A DNA stretch of 64,000 bases, from the NCBI GenBank assembly GCA_037974335.1, contig CM075760.1, forward strand, positions 47,326,138 through 47,390,137, written 5' to 3'. The position numbers were made by a program, and so were the translations under genes. How positions within the stretch are numbered: the first letter of the stretch is position 1; every line of letters begins with the position of its first letter. Positions 1-11,350 of the stretch are shown here, one piece after another. This DNA is from Prionace glauca (lineage: Eukaryota > Chordata > Chondrichthyes > Carcharhiniformes > Carcharhinidae). Under the pieces are notes generated by a model. That model was not told where the DNA came from. It searched no databases and saw only the letters and a program-made list of their open reading frames with translations.

Positions 1-925
1 CTGGCACTTCCCCGGAATCCAGCGACGTCTGGAAAATAACCACCAAGGCATCCACTATCACCTCCGCCATTTCTTTCAGAACCCTCGGATGCATTCCATC
101 CGGTCCTGGGGACTTGTCCACAATCACCCCTCCAGTCTGTCGAGCACCACCTCTCTAGTAACAGTAATGTCATTAAGACCCTCCATTCCTACCACCTTTC
201 CATCGCTAACACCCGGCAAATTATTCACGTCCTCCTCCGTGAAGAAAGAAACAAAAAAGTTATTCAAGACCTTAGCCATATCCCCATCCCCTACCACGAG
301 CTCCCCTTTCTCATCCTCTAAAGGACCAGCGTTTACCCTAGCCAGCCTCTTCCTTTTTATATATTTATAAAAACTCTTGCTATCCTTTTTTATATTAAGT
401 GCTAGCCCAGCCTCATAGCTTCTCCTACCCTCCTTTATCAATTTCTTTGTCAATCTTTGTTGACATTTAAACCTTTCCCAATCCTCTTCTCGCCCACTGC
501 TCTTAGCTACTCTAAACACCTCCGCTTTTAATTTAACACTTTCCTTCACCTCCTTCGTTATCCACGACTTATTACCTCTCCTCCTACTGTCCTTTTTAAC
601 CATCGGAATAAATTTCTGCTGAGCACCAAGAAAGATCTCCTTAAAGATCCTCCACTGCTCCTCAGCAGACCTACCTTCCAACGCGCTCCCCCAGTCCACA
701 TTCGCCAATTCTTCTCTCATCCTACCGTACGCCCCTCTATTCAAACAAAGGACGCGTGTCTGGGAACCCACTTTCTCCTCCTCCATCTGCACCAGAAACT
801 CCACCATACAATGATCACTCTCTCCAAGAGGATCCTTCACCGCAAGGTCCCTAATTCTACCCGCCTCATTACATAGCACCAGATCCAAGAACAAGTCACC
901 ACTTATTCTTTCAAACTCTAGCGGA
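1..925 (-). mobile_element. CR1-like LINE fragment (endonuclease end to RT start)
   Basis: An open frame (124-930) covers the end of the endonuclease (DLVLCNEAGRIRDLAV, GESDHCMVEF), the basic linker (FYKYIKRKRLARVNAGPL) and the start of the RT (VDKSPGPDG). It continues past the window start. Bases 2-125 match 6242-6365 without a difference that I could see, so this subfamily is fairly young. Confidence 0.85.
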
Positions 926-983
926 AACACTCAAGCCAGCCTAGCCATTTCTCATAACACAGCCCATCAATTTCAGGCATTAT

Positions 984-1142
984 AAGAAGTCTCACAACAT
1001 CAGCTTAAAGGCCAACGGGTTTATTTGGAATCACGAGCTTATGGAGTGTTGTTCCTTCCTCACCCGAGAAGGAGCAGCATTCCGAAAGCTCGTGGTTCCA
1101 AATAAACCTGTTGGACTTTAACCTGATGTTGTGAGACTTCTT
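984..1142. repeat. Fold-back inverted repeat
   Basis: Arms at 984-1041 and 1086-1142 are near-perfect inverted copies, about 57 bp each, with a ~44-bp loop. Each arm ends in a stretch seen in a dispersed repeat also present at about 8733 and 47985 (GTTTATTTGGAATCACGAGC-like). It probably arose by fold-back of that repeat's end. Confidence 0.85.
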
Positions 1143-1194
1143 ACTGTGCCCACCCCACCCAAAGCCAATATCTCCACACCATTTCAAATATTGG

Positions 1195-1780
1195 CCTGAT
1201 AAACCTTCTCCAAACTGTCTCCATTGTACTTACATCCTTCCGAAACAAGGCGACCAATACTGTACATAGTACTCCAGAAGCCGCCTCACCAGTGACTTGT
1301 ACAATTGAAGCGTAACCTCCCTAGTTCTGTATTTCTTTCCCTTCACAATAAATGATAACATTAGTTTTCCTAATTACTTGCTGTACCTACATATTAACCT
1401 TTTGTGATTTATGCACAGTACACTGAAAGTCCTTCTGAATCTCAGAGCTCTGCAATCTCTCACCATTTAGACAAAATGCTTCTTTTTCATTCTTCCTGCC
1501 AAAATGGACAATTTCACATTCTCCCACATTCGACTCCACTTGCCATTAATTTGTTCATTCACTTAATCTTTCTCTCTTTCTGCACCTTCCATATGCCCTC
1601 TTCACAACTTACTTTCACTTCTATCTTGTGTCATCAGCAAAATTGGCAACCATCCCTTCATCCAGTCATTTATATAAATTTGAATCCTTGACCCAAATTT
1701 GATTCCCTGTCCAGTATTTAGTCTGAAACCCTCTCTATTTTCCTAGTTACGTGGTTCACAAGAACACTGGTCCCAACATG
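1195..1780 (-). mobile_element. Old CR1-like LINE, RT fragment
   Basis: On the minus strand, degraded RT motifs can be followed: an INDL-like stretch, a SKLADDT-like stretch near 1630, and the MANGKWSRM/MHFGRKNEKE-like region after it. No long frame remains. Ends are approximate. Confidence 0.6.
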
Positions 1781-2545
1781 GATCAGATGTAGACCGTCCC
1801 AATGGTACAGATCCTAATTTCTGCTGTACTGGTGGCCCATGAACCCGAACCCACCTCCCACACCAATCTTTGAGTCAAGCATTCATCTCTCTGATCTGAT
1901 TTGTCCTAAACCAATTAGCAAGTAGTTCAGCTAATAATCGAGATAATGGACTTTGAGATCTTGCTTCTTAACTTGGTCCATCCTCATACTTAACTACATC
2001 CTCATACTAACCATGCAAAATCTCCTTCTTTGGCCTGCCGAAGTCATTGGTACCTACATGGACCACAATGACTGGGTCATTTCCGCCTGTGCAGCTGCTT
2101 TTGAGCTGCAGATCCGATACAATACTGTAAGTTCGTCTTCAGCCCTGAGCAGATGTCCTGAACCTTGGCGCAAGGCAAGCAACACAGCCCTCTGGACTCA
2201 TGCACTTTGCCACAGAGAACAGTGTGAATCCCTCTGACTACACCATCCCATAATACCCCTACATTTTTCCCCTCCAACTTGAATGGCTTCCTGTACAATG
2301 GTGTCAAGGCAGGTTTGCTCATCCACCTCTTTCTTTTAGGACTCTGACCTGAGAGGTGTGACTACCTCCTGGCACAAAAGATCCAGGTAATTTTCCCCTC
2401 CCTGATGCTTTGTAGTGTCTGTAGTTCAGTCTCCAGCTCATAAATTGAGTCGAAGCTACTTGAACTTCAAACACTCACTGCAGACGTGTTTGTCCTGGAT
2501 CAAACTGACACCCAGGAGCTCCCAAATGCTGCAGCTGTGACACAT
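1781..2545 (-). mobile_element. Old CR1-like LINE, ORF1 esterase fragment
   Basis: Minus strand near 2040-2080 reads NDPVIVVHVGTNDF, the conserved VxVHVGTND block of the SGNH-esterase domain of CR1 ORF1. The frame is broken around it. It lies directly against the RT fragment without an endonuclease region, so either the intervening part was deleted or these are two insertions. Confidence 0.6.
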
Positions 2546-3411
2546 CACCTGCCCTCCCATCTTTAATGGGTAAAAATAACCTTTTATTTTACCGAATGAT
2601 ATACTTTATTTTTGTTCTTAATTATTGATTTGACCTCAACACCAGTTGCTACACTATGTTGACTCTTAGGAGCAGAATAAACCTTAGTCACTTTGCAGAT
2701 GCTCACCAAAAATCTAGCTTCTTCTCCCTAAAGGCTGAGAAAGTTAGAAAGCAAAACAGAATCCCTTTCCCTTCTTTCCCTAACTCCCTTAGTTAGACAA
2801 CTCCCAGTACTCTATTCCAAGCTGCTCAAGTGATGCCAGTTCAGGGCTGTTTCTGAGCTGCAGATTCAATACAGTGCTCGCTTGCTGACATGGGCACCAA
2901 GGCCTGTAACCGCCTCCAGGCCATCATGCACACCATCATGATAGGAAGGATGAGATAGTGTTGCCAGCCATGTACATGATAAACAGATGCATGAGCAGCT
3001 GTTTCAGTGAGCCCAAGGCGATGTCCCAGCAGCGCTGAAAACTGTGCTGAAAACAGAAAAGTATCAGAAAAGGGAGCCAGTTTGGGGAGGCCATCCACTG
3101 ATCTTATACCCAAGCCTGGATAAGACAATAAGCCCTTGATCAAACAGGCTGCTGTGTTTCACCAAGGCACTTCACTACCATAGACAAACCAGGCGTTGTC
3201 AGCCACACACCAAGGACACATTCAAATCCAATTATTTTCTGGACTATGCTCCGGTCTGTTTCTTGGACACAGATGTCCCGTAACTGTTTGTCTCAATGTG
3301 CGGCTGGGCATGTGGAAGTCTCTCTCTGACTACACTGTTGATCACGGATCCGATGAAAAACAGAAAATACAAATTGGTCACCATTCCAAGACCTTTAAAG
3401 AGGGAGTTATG
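2546..3411. other. Unassigned intergenic stretch
   Basis: No gene or well-formed repeat recognised. Around 2855-2880 there is a short match to 2090-2120 (TGAGCTGCAGAT-containing), so a dispersed repeat is probably involved. Confidence 0.3.
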
Positions 3412-3880
3412 AGGTATGAGCTATGAGCTATGAGGAGAGGCTGAATAAACTAGGCTTGTACTCGTTAGAGTTTAGAAGAATGAGGGGAGATCTCATTGAG
3501 ACGTATAAGATGATGAATGGGATGGATAGAATAGAGGTGGAGAGACTCTTCCCGCTCAAAAAAGACAGTAGGACTAGGGGGCACAGCCTCAAGATAAAGG
3601 GGAGGCGGTTTAGAACAGAGTTGAGGACGAACTTCTTCACTCAAACGGTGGTGAATCTCTGGAATTCTCTGCCCGTTGAAGTGGTGGAGGCTGCCTCGTT
3701 AAATATTTTTAAGAAGCGGGTTGATGGGTTCTTGATAAGAGAGGGGATTAAGGGTTATGGGGAGAGGGCAGGAAGGTGGAGCTGAGCCACGACAGATCAG
3801 CCATGATCTTATTGAATGGCGGGGCAGGCTCGAAGGGCTAGATGGCCAACTCCTGCTCCTATTTCTTATGTTCTTATGAG
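3412..3880 (+). mobile_element. CR1-like LINE 3' end
   Basis: Encodes the C-terminal RT region (YEERLNKLGLYSLEFRRMRGDLIETYKMMNG ... FFTQTVVNLWNSLPVEVVEAA in two stretches), then the 3' tail ending TTCTTATGTTCTTATG. This is the CR1-type short terminal repeat. The same subfamily occurs at 4788, 14456, 32945 and 49618. Confidence 0.85.
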
Positions 3881-4787
3881 TCTCTCTGTTGAAGACCCCA
3901 ACGTGGTGGCAATACTGCCTGCACGAACTACAGTCTCCAGGACACTTCTCTTCCATACCGCCTTGTGTTTCTGCTGCAGAGATAGAGCGAATCCCGGACA
4001 AAAGCACCGCACTGATAGTTCCGGTTAGTGATCAGCAGAGGGCGTGCTCAAACTGAAAAGCAGGAATAATAAGTGAGAGTAACAGAAAGGTTACTAATTT
4101 TAGAGCTTTGTTGTTTCCTGACACCTTTAACGGCCCAGAATCGCTGCCTTATCATAACTAGATAAGGACTTTCTTCTGCTGTGATCAACACCAAAGGATC
4201 CCTTGCCCTAGAAGAACATTCATTCTATCCCAGTTCGAGCCCAGTAAATGGAAGAAAGCAGATCATGGCTAGTCACCGCCTTCTGGTCAGAAAATCACCC
4301 CTCTACCGCTACCCTCTGTCTTCTATGGCCAACACAGTCCTGTATCTATCCTCCCTCAGAGAACGTACGGCCCCTTTTATATTAAATTACAATTGTATTT
4401 TTATTTTCAAATAAATCACTTCCTGGTGGCGTATCTGGTTCAGAATTTCACTCATTTTCTACATTTCTAAAAGTTGTTTCTTTTTCTTTAAAATAAACGG
4501 TGGGGATAGGAGTTGTTGGTGACGTCTCGGAAATAGGATGGCCAGTCCTTCCCCGCCTCTGGCTCCTGATGTTCCGCCAATGAGCTGCAGCTGGTCCAGG
4601 GTGCGGCCAAGATGTGACACTGTGAGGAGCAGCAGCTGCGGGGAGTACCCCAGTGGCTCCTGGCGCCAGGGAAACAGCAGCAAGTACAGTCTCTGCCCAA
4701 TGATTTCTCCCAGTTTAATTGTTCAGTGACACTGGGAACCTCTTCAAATCTAATCTTCAGCTTCTCACATTCACCCCTCCTGAAGAA
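3881..4787. other. Unassigned intergenic stretch
   Basis: No gene or clear repeat recognised between two LINE copies. Short frames here lack recognisable domains. Confidence 0.3.
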
Positions 4788-6490
4788 CATAAGAACACAG
4801 AAATAGGAGCAGGAGTAGGCCATCTATCCCTTCGAGCCTGCCCCGCCATTCAATAAGATCATGGCTGATCTGTCTTGGCTCAGCTCCACCTTCCCGCCCT
4901 CTCCCCATAACCCTTAATCCCTTCTCTTATCAAAAACCCATCAACCCGTTTCTTAAAAATATTTAACGAGGCAGCCTCCACCACTTCAACGGGCAGAGAA
5001 TTCCAGAGATTCACCACCCTTTGAGTGAAGAAGTTCCTCCTCAACTCTGTTCTAAACCGCCTCTCCTTTATCTTGAGGCTGTGCCCCCTAGTCCTACTGT
5101 CTTTTTTGAGCGGGAAGAGTCTCTCCACCTCTATCCTATCCATCCCATTCATCATCTTATACGTCTCAATGAGAACTCCCCTCATTCTTCTAAACTCTAA
5201 CGAGTACAAGCCTAGTTTATTCAGCCTCTCCTCATAGCTCAATCCCCTCAACTCCGGTATCAGCCTAGTAAACCTCCTCTGCACTCCCTCCAGGGCCAAA
5301 ATATCCTTGCGCAGGTGCGGCGCCCAAAACTGCACACAGTACCCCAGCTGCGGCCTCACCAATGCCCTATACAGCTGCAGCAAGACCTCCCTACTTTTAT
5401 ATTCAATCCCCCTCGCTATGAAGGCCAGCAACCCATTCGCCTTCCTGACCACCTGCTGCATCTGCAAGCTGGGTTTTTGCGACTCATGCACAAGGACCCC
5501 GAGGTCCCTCTGCACCGTCGCCTGCTGCAGTTTTTCGCCCCGTAAGTAATAGTCCTTCCTACCATTCCTCCTACCAAAGTGGACCACCTCACACTTGCCA
5601 ACATTAAATTCCATTTGCCATTTCCTGGCCCATTCGCCCAGCCTATCTAGATCCTTCTGCAGACTCTCCACACCCTCCGCACAATTTGCCTTTCCCCCAA
5701 TCTTGGTGTCATCAGCAAATTTCGACACCCTACACTCGGTTCCCTCCTCCAGATCATCTATATAAATGGTAAATACCTGAGGCCCCAGCACCGACCCCTG
5801 GGGCACCCCACTAGTCACCAACCGCCAATCCGAATAGCACCCATTGACCCCCACTCTCTGCCTCCTATTTGACAACCAATCCTCTATCCACGCTAACACC
5901 CTACCCCCACACCTTCTGCAATAACCTCTTGTGAGGTACCTTGTCAAACGCCTTCTGAAAATCCAGAAAGACCACATCCACCGGCTCTCCTCTATCCACT
6001 GCCCTAGACACATCCTCATAGAACTCCAGTAAATTTGTCAGACACGACTTCCCTTTAATGAAACCGTCTTGCGTCCGCCCGATCAAGCAATTCCCCTCAA
6101 GATGCCTCGCTATTTCCTCCTTAATGACGGATTCTAACATTTTACCTACCACAGACGTTAAACTAACCGGCCTATATTTCCCCGCCTTTTTCCTGGCACC
6201 CTTCTTAAACAACGGCGTAACATTAGCCTTTTCCAGTCTTCCGGCACTTCCCCGGAATCCAGCGACGTCTGGAAAATAACCACCAAGGCATCCACTATCA
6301 CCTCCGCCATTTCTTTCAGAACCCTCGGATGCATTCCATCCGGTCCTGGGGACTTGTCCACAATCAGCCCCTCCAGTCTGTCGAGCACCACCTCTCTAAT
6401 AACAGTAATGTCATTAAGACCCTCCATTCCTACCACCTTTCCATCGCTAACACCCGGCAAATTATTCACGCCCTCCTCCGTGAAGACAGA
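4788..6490 (-). mobile_element. CR1-like LINE, RT domain to 3' end
   Basis: A 5'-truncated copy of about 1.7 kb. The 379-residue frame (4880-6019) starts near the LLQKVWG/WIEDWLSNRRQRVGVNG region and has SGVPQGSVLGP, the catalytic FADDTK, WQMEFNVGKCEVVHFGR and the C-terminal thumb. The upstream part is in other frames (5901-6212 with [20 protein letters not shown] and [13 protein letters not shown]; 6158-6580 with VDKSPGPDGMHPRVL), so at least two frameshifts separate them. The 3' end is the TTCTTATGTTC-type tail. Confidence 0.9.
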
Positions 6491-6509
6491 AACAAAAGCA
6501 AAAACCTTC

Positions 6510-6575
6510 CAACCCTCCCTCCCTCCCTCGATCGATCTCTCGATCCATCCATCCGTCCGTCCCTCCCCCACCCCC
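6510..6575. repeat. CCCT/CCAT-rich simple repeat
   Basis: Degenerate CCCT, CGAT and CCAT tetranucleotide runs at the 5' border of the preceding LINE copy. Confidence 0.7.
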
Positions 6576-7035
6576 CACAATCCCTACATTTGTCCCTCCA
6601 TTCACACAACAAGAAACATTCAGTCTGCACAGCAACTTCAGTCTCATTCCTCCAATTTGTTTTCCCCCTTTATTACACCGATTCTTCTCCCACGTACTTC
6701 ACGTCATAACATAATTCAAACTACTTCATCTCTCCAATTTGACCTTTGTTCAGAGCTACAGACAGCAGATAAATTATCAATTACACCCCCATCCTGGGCT
6801 ATGATGATGCATCTATACATGATCTCATTTCACAATAAAAGTCACACACCGGTTTCAAGTATGCTTCCCTTATTGCTGTAGTGCCCAGGAGGTTGAGTAA
6901 AGTGAAATTGACATCAACATTTTATGGCCTCTGTCTCCCTCTCTGTGTTTGTGAGACTGTGTGTGTGTGTGTGTGTGTGTGTTCTTCTGAGAGTATATGT
7001 TTTTCATTTTATCGTATTTGATTTATTATTATTTA
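6576..7035. other. Unassigned stretch with short (GT)n
   Basis: No gene recognised; a short GT run lies at about 6960-6981. Confidence 0.3.
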
Positions 7036-7345
7036 AATTCAGAAATAATATTCCAGGCGGTTGGGGAGTCCAGAACTAGGGGTAATGGCTTGAGGATAAA
7101 GGGGAAAACCTTTAGAACTGAGGTGAAGAGAAACTTCATCCCCAGACAGTGGTGAATCTGTGGAATTCACTACCACAGGAAGTGAATGTGGCCCAAACGT
7201 TGCCGGATTTCAAGAAGAAACTAGATATAGTTCCTGGAGCTGAAGAGATCAAGGGATTTGGACGGAAGGCACAATCAGGATATTGAATTTGATAATTATC
7301 CATTATCATAATGAGCGGTGGAGAAGTTTCGGAAGGCCCAATGGA
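7036..7345 (+). mobile_element. LINE 3' end fragment
   Basis: Matches the C-terminal thumb and 3' tail pattern of the local LINEs: a tract for TRG-LRIKGK-F-TEV, then one for WNSL, then a gap-rich untranslated tail ending around GGAAGGCCCAATGG. Not an open frame. Confidence 0.6.
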
Positions 7346-7444
7346 ATTAGTCTGTTTCTATTTTCTCTGTTTCTCTGTGTATGGGTCTGTGTCTGTCTTT
7401 TTTCTGTTTTCACTGAGCAACAGTGTGTGTCTTTCTCTGCATGT

Positions 7445-7725
7445 TCTTTTGTCTGTGTGGAGTTTGCACATTCTCCCCGTGTCTGCGTGGGTATCCTCCG
7501 GCTACTCCGGTTTCCTCCCACAGTCCAAAGATGTGGAGTTAGGTTGATTGGCCATGCTAAAATTGCCCCTTAGTGTCCTGGGATGCGTAGGTTCGAGGGA
7601 TTAGTGGGTAAATGTGTAGGGATATGGGGGTAGGGCCTGGGTGGGATTGTGGTCAGTGCAGTCTTGATGGGCCGAAGGGCCTGTTTCTGCACTGTAGGGG
7701 CCTATGAGAAGAGATCTATGAGATA
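7445..7725 (+). mobile_element. tRNA-derived SINE (family A), 5'-truncated
   Basis: Contains the body of the GGGCGGCACAGTGG-type SINE: GGAGTTTGCACATTCTCC, CCCACAGTCCAAAGATGTG, the TTGATTGGCCATGCTAA block, and the GGGCCTGTTTCTGCACTG end. The tRNA-like head with A and B boxes is missing. Confidence 0.85.
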
Positions 7726-8380
7726 CTGTATGTGTGTGATTGTCTGGGGCTCTGTATGGGTGCATTCGTGCGTATGATTTCTGAAACTCTGTGTGTGTCG
7801 GTGCCTGTGTGTCTGAGTGTGTTTATTTAGCTGAAAGGCAGTTTGTGTGTGTGTTTATATGTGTGTCTGAGTTCGTCTGAGCATTTGTGTCTGTTCTGTG
7901 AGTGTGTGCGTTTCTACGTGCCTGTTTGTGTGCGTGTATATTTGTGGTATCTGAGAATATGTGTGTTTGTGTTTGCTTGTCAGTGTATGTGTGTGCGTGC
8001 CTGTGTGTGTTTATCTGACCGTGTGTACCTATGTCTGTGCCTGTGTGCATGTATGTATCTGTCTGTGTGCTTATGTGTGTTTGTGTCATTTTGCCTGGGA
8101 TAATCTGTGTGTCTTTGTCTACGTCTGTGTTTGTGTGTCTGTCAGTTTTTGTCTAAGCGTGCGTGTATGCCTATGGGTGTGTGTTTGTATTCGTCTGAGC
8201 GTTTGTGTGTGTATTTGTATGTTCTTTGCATCTGATTGTCTGAGTGTGTGCTTGCCTGAGTCTGTGCATATGTCTGAGTGTGCGTTTTTCTGTGTGCGTT
8301 TGTTTGAGTGTGTGTATGTGCGTCGGTGAGATAATATGTGCATGAGAGGGAGTGAGAGAGAGAAAGAGAGAGAGAGATTG
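7726..8380. repeat. GT-rich low-complexity tract with GA tail
   Basis: About 610 bp of irregular TGTGTGTCTG/GTGTTTGTGT repeats, followed by a GA-rich run (8345-8379). It yields long spurious Cys/Val-rich or His/Thr-rich frames that should not be read as genes. Confidence 0.9.
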
Positions 8381-8730
8381 CTCACTATATTCCATGACTG
8401 CAAGAACCTGATCTTATTGATGGGGCTCCCTTGCACTTGTAGCAACTCCTACTCGTCGCAGGCTCACTTTTCCATTAATTCTTTCAGGGCTGAGCCGTGA
8501 GGTTCAAATCTACAGCACACATAAGAACAGGTTAACTTCCATGTCCAGAAACCGTCGAAACAGCCCTGAAAGTGCTTTCTCTTTGCTTTTGGATTCTGTA
8601 GTTGTATTTTCGGTTCTTGCTGTTTGCAGCCTAATGTTTGAGTTGTATTATTTGCTGCACCTGTGGTCATCCTGAGGAAAGACAGAGAAAATCGTGGCAT
8701 CCGCCTGTTCCCGCTGTGCAATGGGCAGTC
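8381..8730. other. Unassigned stretch
   Basis: No recognisable gene, RNA or repeat. Confidence 0.3.
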
Positions 8731-9180
8731 AGAAATCCCACAACACAAGCTTAAAGTCCAAACAAGTTTATTTGTTGCAAAAGCCGCAAGCTTTCGGGAC
8801 AGCTTGTCCCTTCGTCAGGTGGCTGGGAGTTCTGATCGTAAAAATGACACAAACACACAAACTCAATTTACATGCATAATAATTTGAATGTGAGTCTTTA
8901 CAGCTAATCAATTCTTAAAGGTACAGACAATGTGAGTGGAGAGAGCTTTAAGCACAGATTGAAGAGATGTGTATTGTTTCCAGACAGGAAAGTTAGTGAG
9001 ATTTTGCAAGTCCAGGCAAGTTGTGGGGGTTACAGATAGTGCGACATGAACCCAAGATCCCGCTTGAGGCCGTTCTCATGTGTGCGGAACTTGGCCATCA
9101 GCCTCTGCTCAGCGATTCTGCAATGGGCAGTCAGCAGGGGGCGGATGTAGGGCGCATCTGGACACTACACAGACATGTTC
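8731..9180 (-). mobile_element. Dispersed retroelement fragment (possibly Penelope-like)
   Basis: Same family, opposite orientation, as 47650-48020. On the minus strand a short coding-like stretch around 9055-9125 reads RIAEQRLMAKFRTHENGL, and the end (8735-8820) carries the AAGCTTGCGGCTTTTGC/AATAAACTTG block. A Penelope-like origin is a guess from the GLN-type ending; only the family relationship is clear. Confidence 0.5.
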
Positions 9181-9364
9181 ATGCATTCATATAGGTTGCT
9201 CAATAATTAATTCAAAACTGAATAACATGTTTGGAACGTGCAGATCATAGGACAGTGACCATGTTACTGAGGTGTCCCAGACTAATATTATGGACATGTA
9301 AGTTCAATTCAATTCCTCAGCCAGCACACTCAGTGCACCAGATGCAATTTGTTGGATTTTTAAA

Positions 9365-9672
9365 TTCAACAATAGCTTAAAAGTTTATTTATTTGTGTTA
9401 CAGGTAGGCTTACATTAATACTGCAATAATTCTCTCGTCGTCACACTCTGGCGCCTGTTCCAGTACATTGATGTAGAATTTAGCATGGTCAATGCACCGA
9501 ACCAGCACATCTTTCAGACTGTGGGAGGAAACCGGGGCACCCGGAGAAAACCTAAGCAGACACAGGGACAACATGCAGACTCAGCACGGACAATAACCCA
9601 AGCCAGGAATGGAACCCTGGTCCCTGGTGCTATGATGCAGCAGCGCTGACCACTATGTCAGTGCACCGTCAA
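9365..9672 (-). mobile_element. tRNA-derived SINE (family A)
   Basis: On the minus strand: B-box-like GGTTCCATTCC near the head, then the GTCTGCTTAGGTTTTCTCCG block, GTTTCCTCCCACAGTC, and a tail GTAAGCCTACCTGTAACAC. The tail variant is shared with 28368-28690 and 48460-48640. Confidence 0.85.
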
Positions 9673-10050
9673 TCTGGGCATAGGTAGGAAGGCGAGAAAG
9701 AACATACTTGTTATAGATGGGGTGTACCAAAACTTCACCAGACTGATACATGGGATGTAAACAGCGTTCGCTTCCCCTGCTCTCCCTTTAGCTAAGCCTC
9801 TGGATTTAAACATTGTCCTTTCAGGAGAGATTGAGGTGTGCATTCAGTTAAATTCGGAAGAATGGGAGATCTCATTGAAAGTTATAAAACTTTGACAATT
9901 CCTGGATTATGGCCCTGCAGTACTGAAGGAACGGTCGATATATTTCCAAGTCGGGATGATGAATGTCTTGGAGGGTGAATCTCCTTTTGATGCTGTTCCC
10001 AGGTATCTATTGCCCTTGTGATTTTATCGTGGGAATGGCAGTGGCTTGGG
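9673..10050. mobile_element. Degraded LINE fragments
   Basis: 9673-9895 resembles a plus-strand CR1-like tail (TTCACCAGACTGATACATGG, then a GGAGATCTCATTGAAA-like tract). About 9910-10045 resembles the minus-strand LINE seen at 27800-27900 (CTTGGAGGGTGAATCTCC, TGTTCCCAGGTATCTATTGC). Both are short and old. Confidence 0.45.
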
Positions 10051-10165
10051 AAAGTATTATCTGGTGCTCTGGACCCACGAGTTCAAATCCCACCAACGGT
10101 GACAGGTGGAATTTACAATTAATTAATAAAAATGTAGAATTGAAAATTCGGCTGAATAACAGAGA
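10050..10165 (+). mobile_element. SINE (family B), partial
   Basis: B-box GAGTTCAAATCCCACC, then the GGTGGAATTTACAATTAATT block typical of family B. The 5' and 3' parts are missing. Confidence 0.6.
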
Positions 10166-10640
10166 CCTTAAGAAAACTGTCACCCGTTGTTGCAAAAGCA
10201 CCTTCTGTGCACCAATGCTGTACCTATGCTCATTGGAGTTTGGAAGAAAATGGCGGGGGGTCTTATAGAAACGCATACAATTATGAAGGGAATGGATAGG
10301 ATAGAAGCAAGGAGGCTGTTTCCACTGGTAGATGAAAATAGAACCAAGGGACATGACTTCAAAATAAAGACGGAGATTTTGGACTGTGTTGAGGAGGAAC
10401 CTTTTCACCTAAATGGTTGTGAATCTGTATAACTCCCGGCCCAGTGAAGCAGTTGAGGCTGCACCGTTAAATGTTTTAAAGGCAAAGATAAATTTTTGAC
10501 CAGTAAATGAATTCAGGGTTATGGTGAGCGGGCAAGTAAGGGGAGTCAAGTCCACGAAAAAGATCAGCTATGTTTTTATTGAAAGGTGGATCAGGCTCGG
10601 AGGGCCAGGTGGCCTATTCCTGCTTCTAGTTTTTATGTTC
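10165..10640 (+). mobile_element. CR1-like LINE 3' end (old)
   Basis: Degenerate C-terminal RT: GGLIETHTIMKGMDRIEARRLFPLVDENRTKGHDF is readable in one short frame (10187-10432), followed by a tail with ATTGAAAGGTGGATCAGGCT and TTTTTATGTTCTTTCAG. Confidence 0.75.
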
Positions 10641-11070
10641 TTTCAGAAAGGAAATCTGCCTATAACCTGGACTGTGTGTGAGACAAGACCTAGAGAAATG
10701 TGGCCGACATTTACCTATCTTATGAAACATGCAGTTAGACAAGAGGCGAGAGGCTGCAGCAACCACATCGGGCGGAAGCATAAAAATAGCTCTTCATCTC
10801 TTAAATCTTCCAGTCTTCATGCAAAGACATCAGTCTGAAACCTTAACTCGGTTTCTCAGTTGCACAGTTACTGGCTGGCTTAATGCAAGCAGCGTTTCCT
10901 GTTTTTGTCTGACATGCTGCACTTTGGCTGACGCTGGTTTCTTCCCTGAAAAGAAATGTGTGGCTCATTTCGAGAATTCCAACTCACAGCCTGTTTTCAT
11001 CCTCGCTCGCCCTGCCTAAGAGCCCCTCCTTAGCCTGCTGCAACGCTCCAGTGAAGCTCCAAGGGCACTC
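10641..11070. other. Unassigned stretch
   Basis: No recognisable gene or repeat. Confidence 0.3.
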
Positions 11071-11079
11071 TTTAAAAAA

Positions 11080-11350
11080 AGGAGATCTCACATTTAGGAG
11101 AGAGAAGAGTGGGAAGGTTTCTTTCTCAGAGGGTCATGTGTCCCTGGAAGTCCCATCCTCAGAAGGCAGTGGTCGTTGTCTCTTAATATTTTTGAAGACA
11201 GAAGGAGCTAGATTATTTGTAAACCAGGAGGGTGAAGTGTTATCAGGGTTGGCAGAAGCTTATAATAAGATCAGCCATGATCTTATTTACTGGCAGAACA
11301 GGCCGCGTGAGACCATGTGACCAACTGCTGCTTCTCAGTAGTCTGTATGT
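11080..11350 (+). mobile_element. LINE 3' tail (old)
   Basis: Tail pattern with a TCAGAGGGTCATGTGTCCCT stretch and a GATCAGCCATGATCTTATTT motif near the end, as in the other CR1-like 3' ends. No frame. Confidence 0.55.

Noticed and set aside
7726-8450. Long frames rich in Cys/Val or Thr/His in both strands
   Set aside because: Translation of GT-rich low-complexity DNA; no domain, no codon structure.
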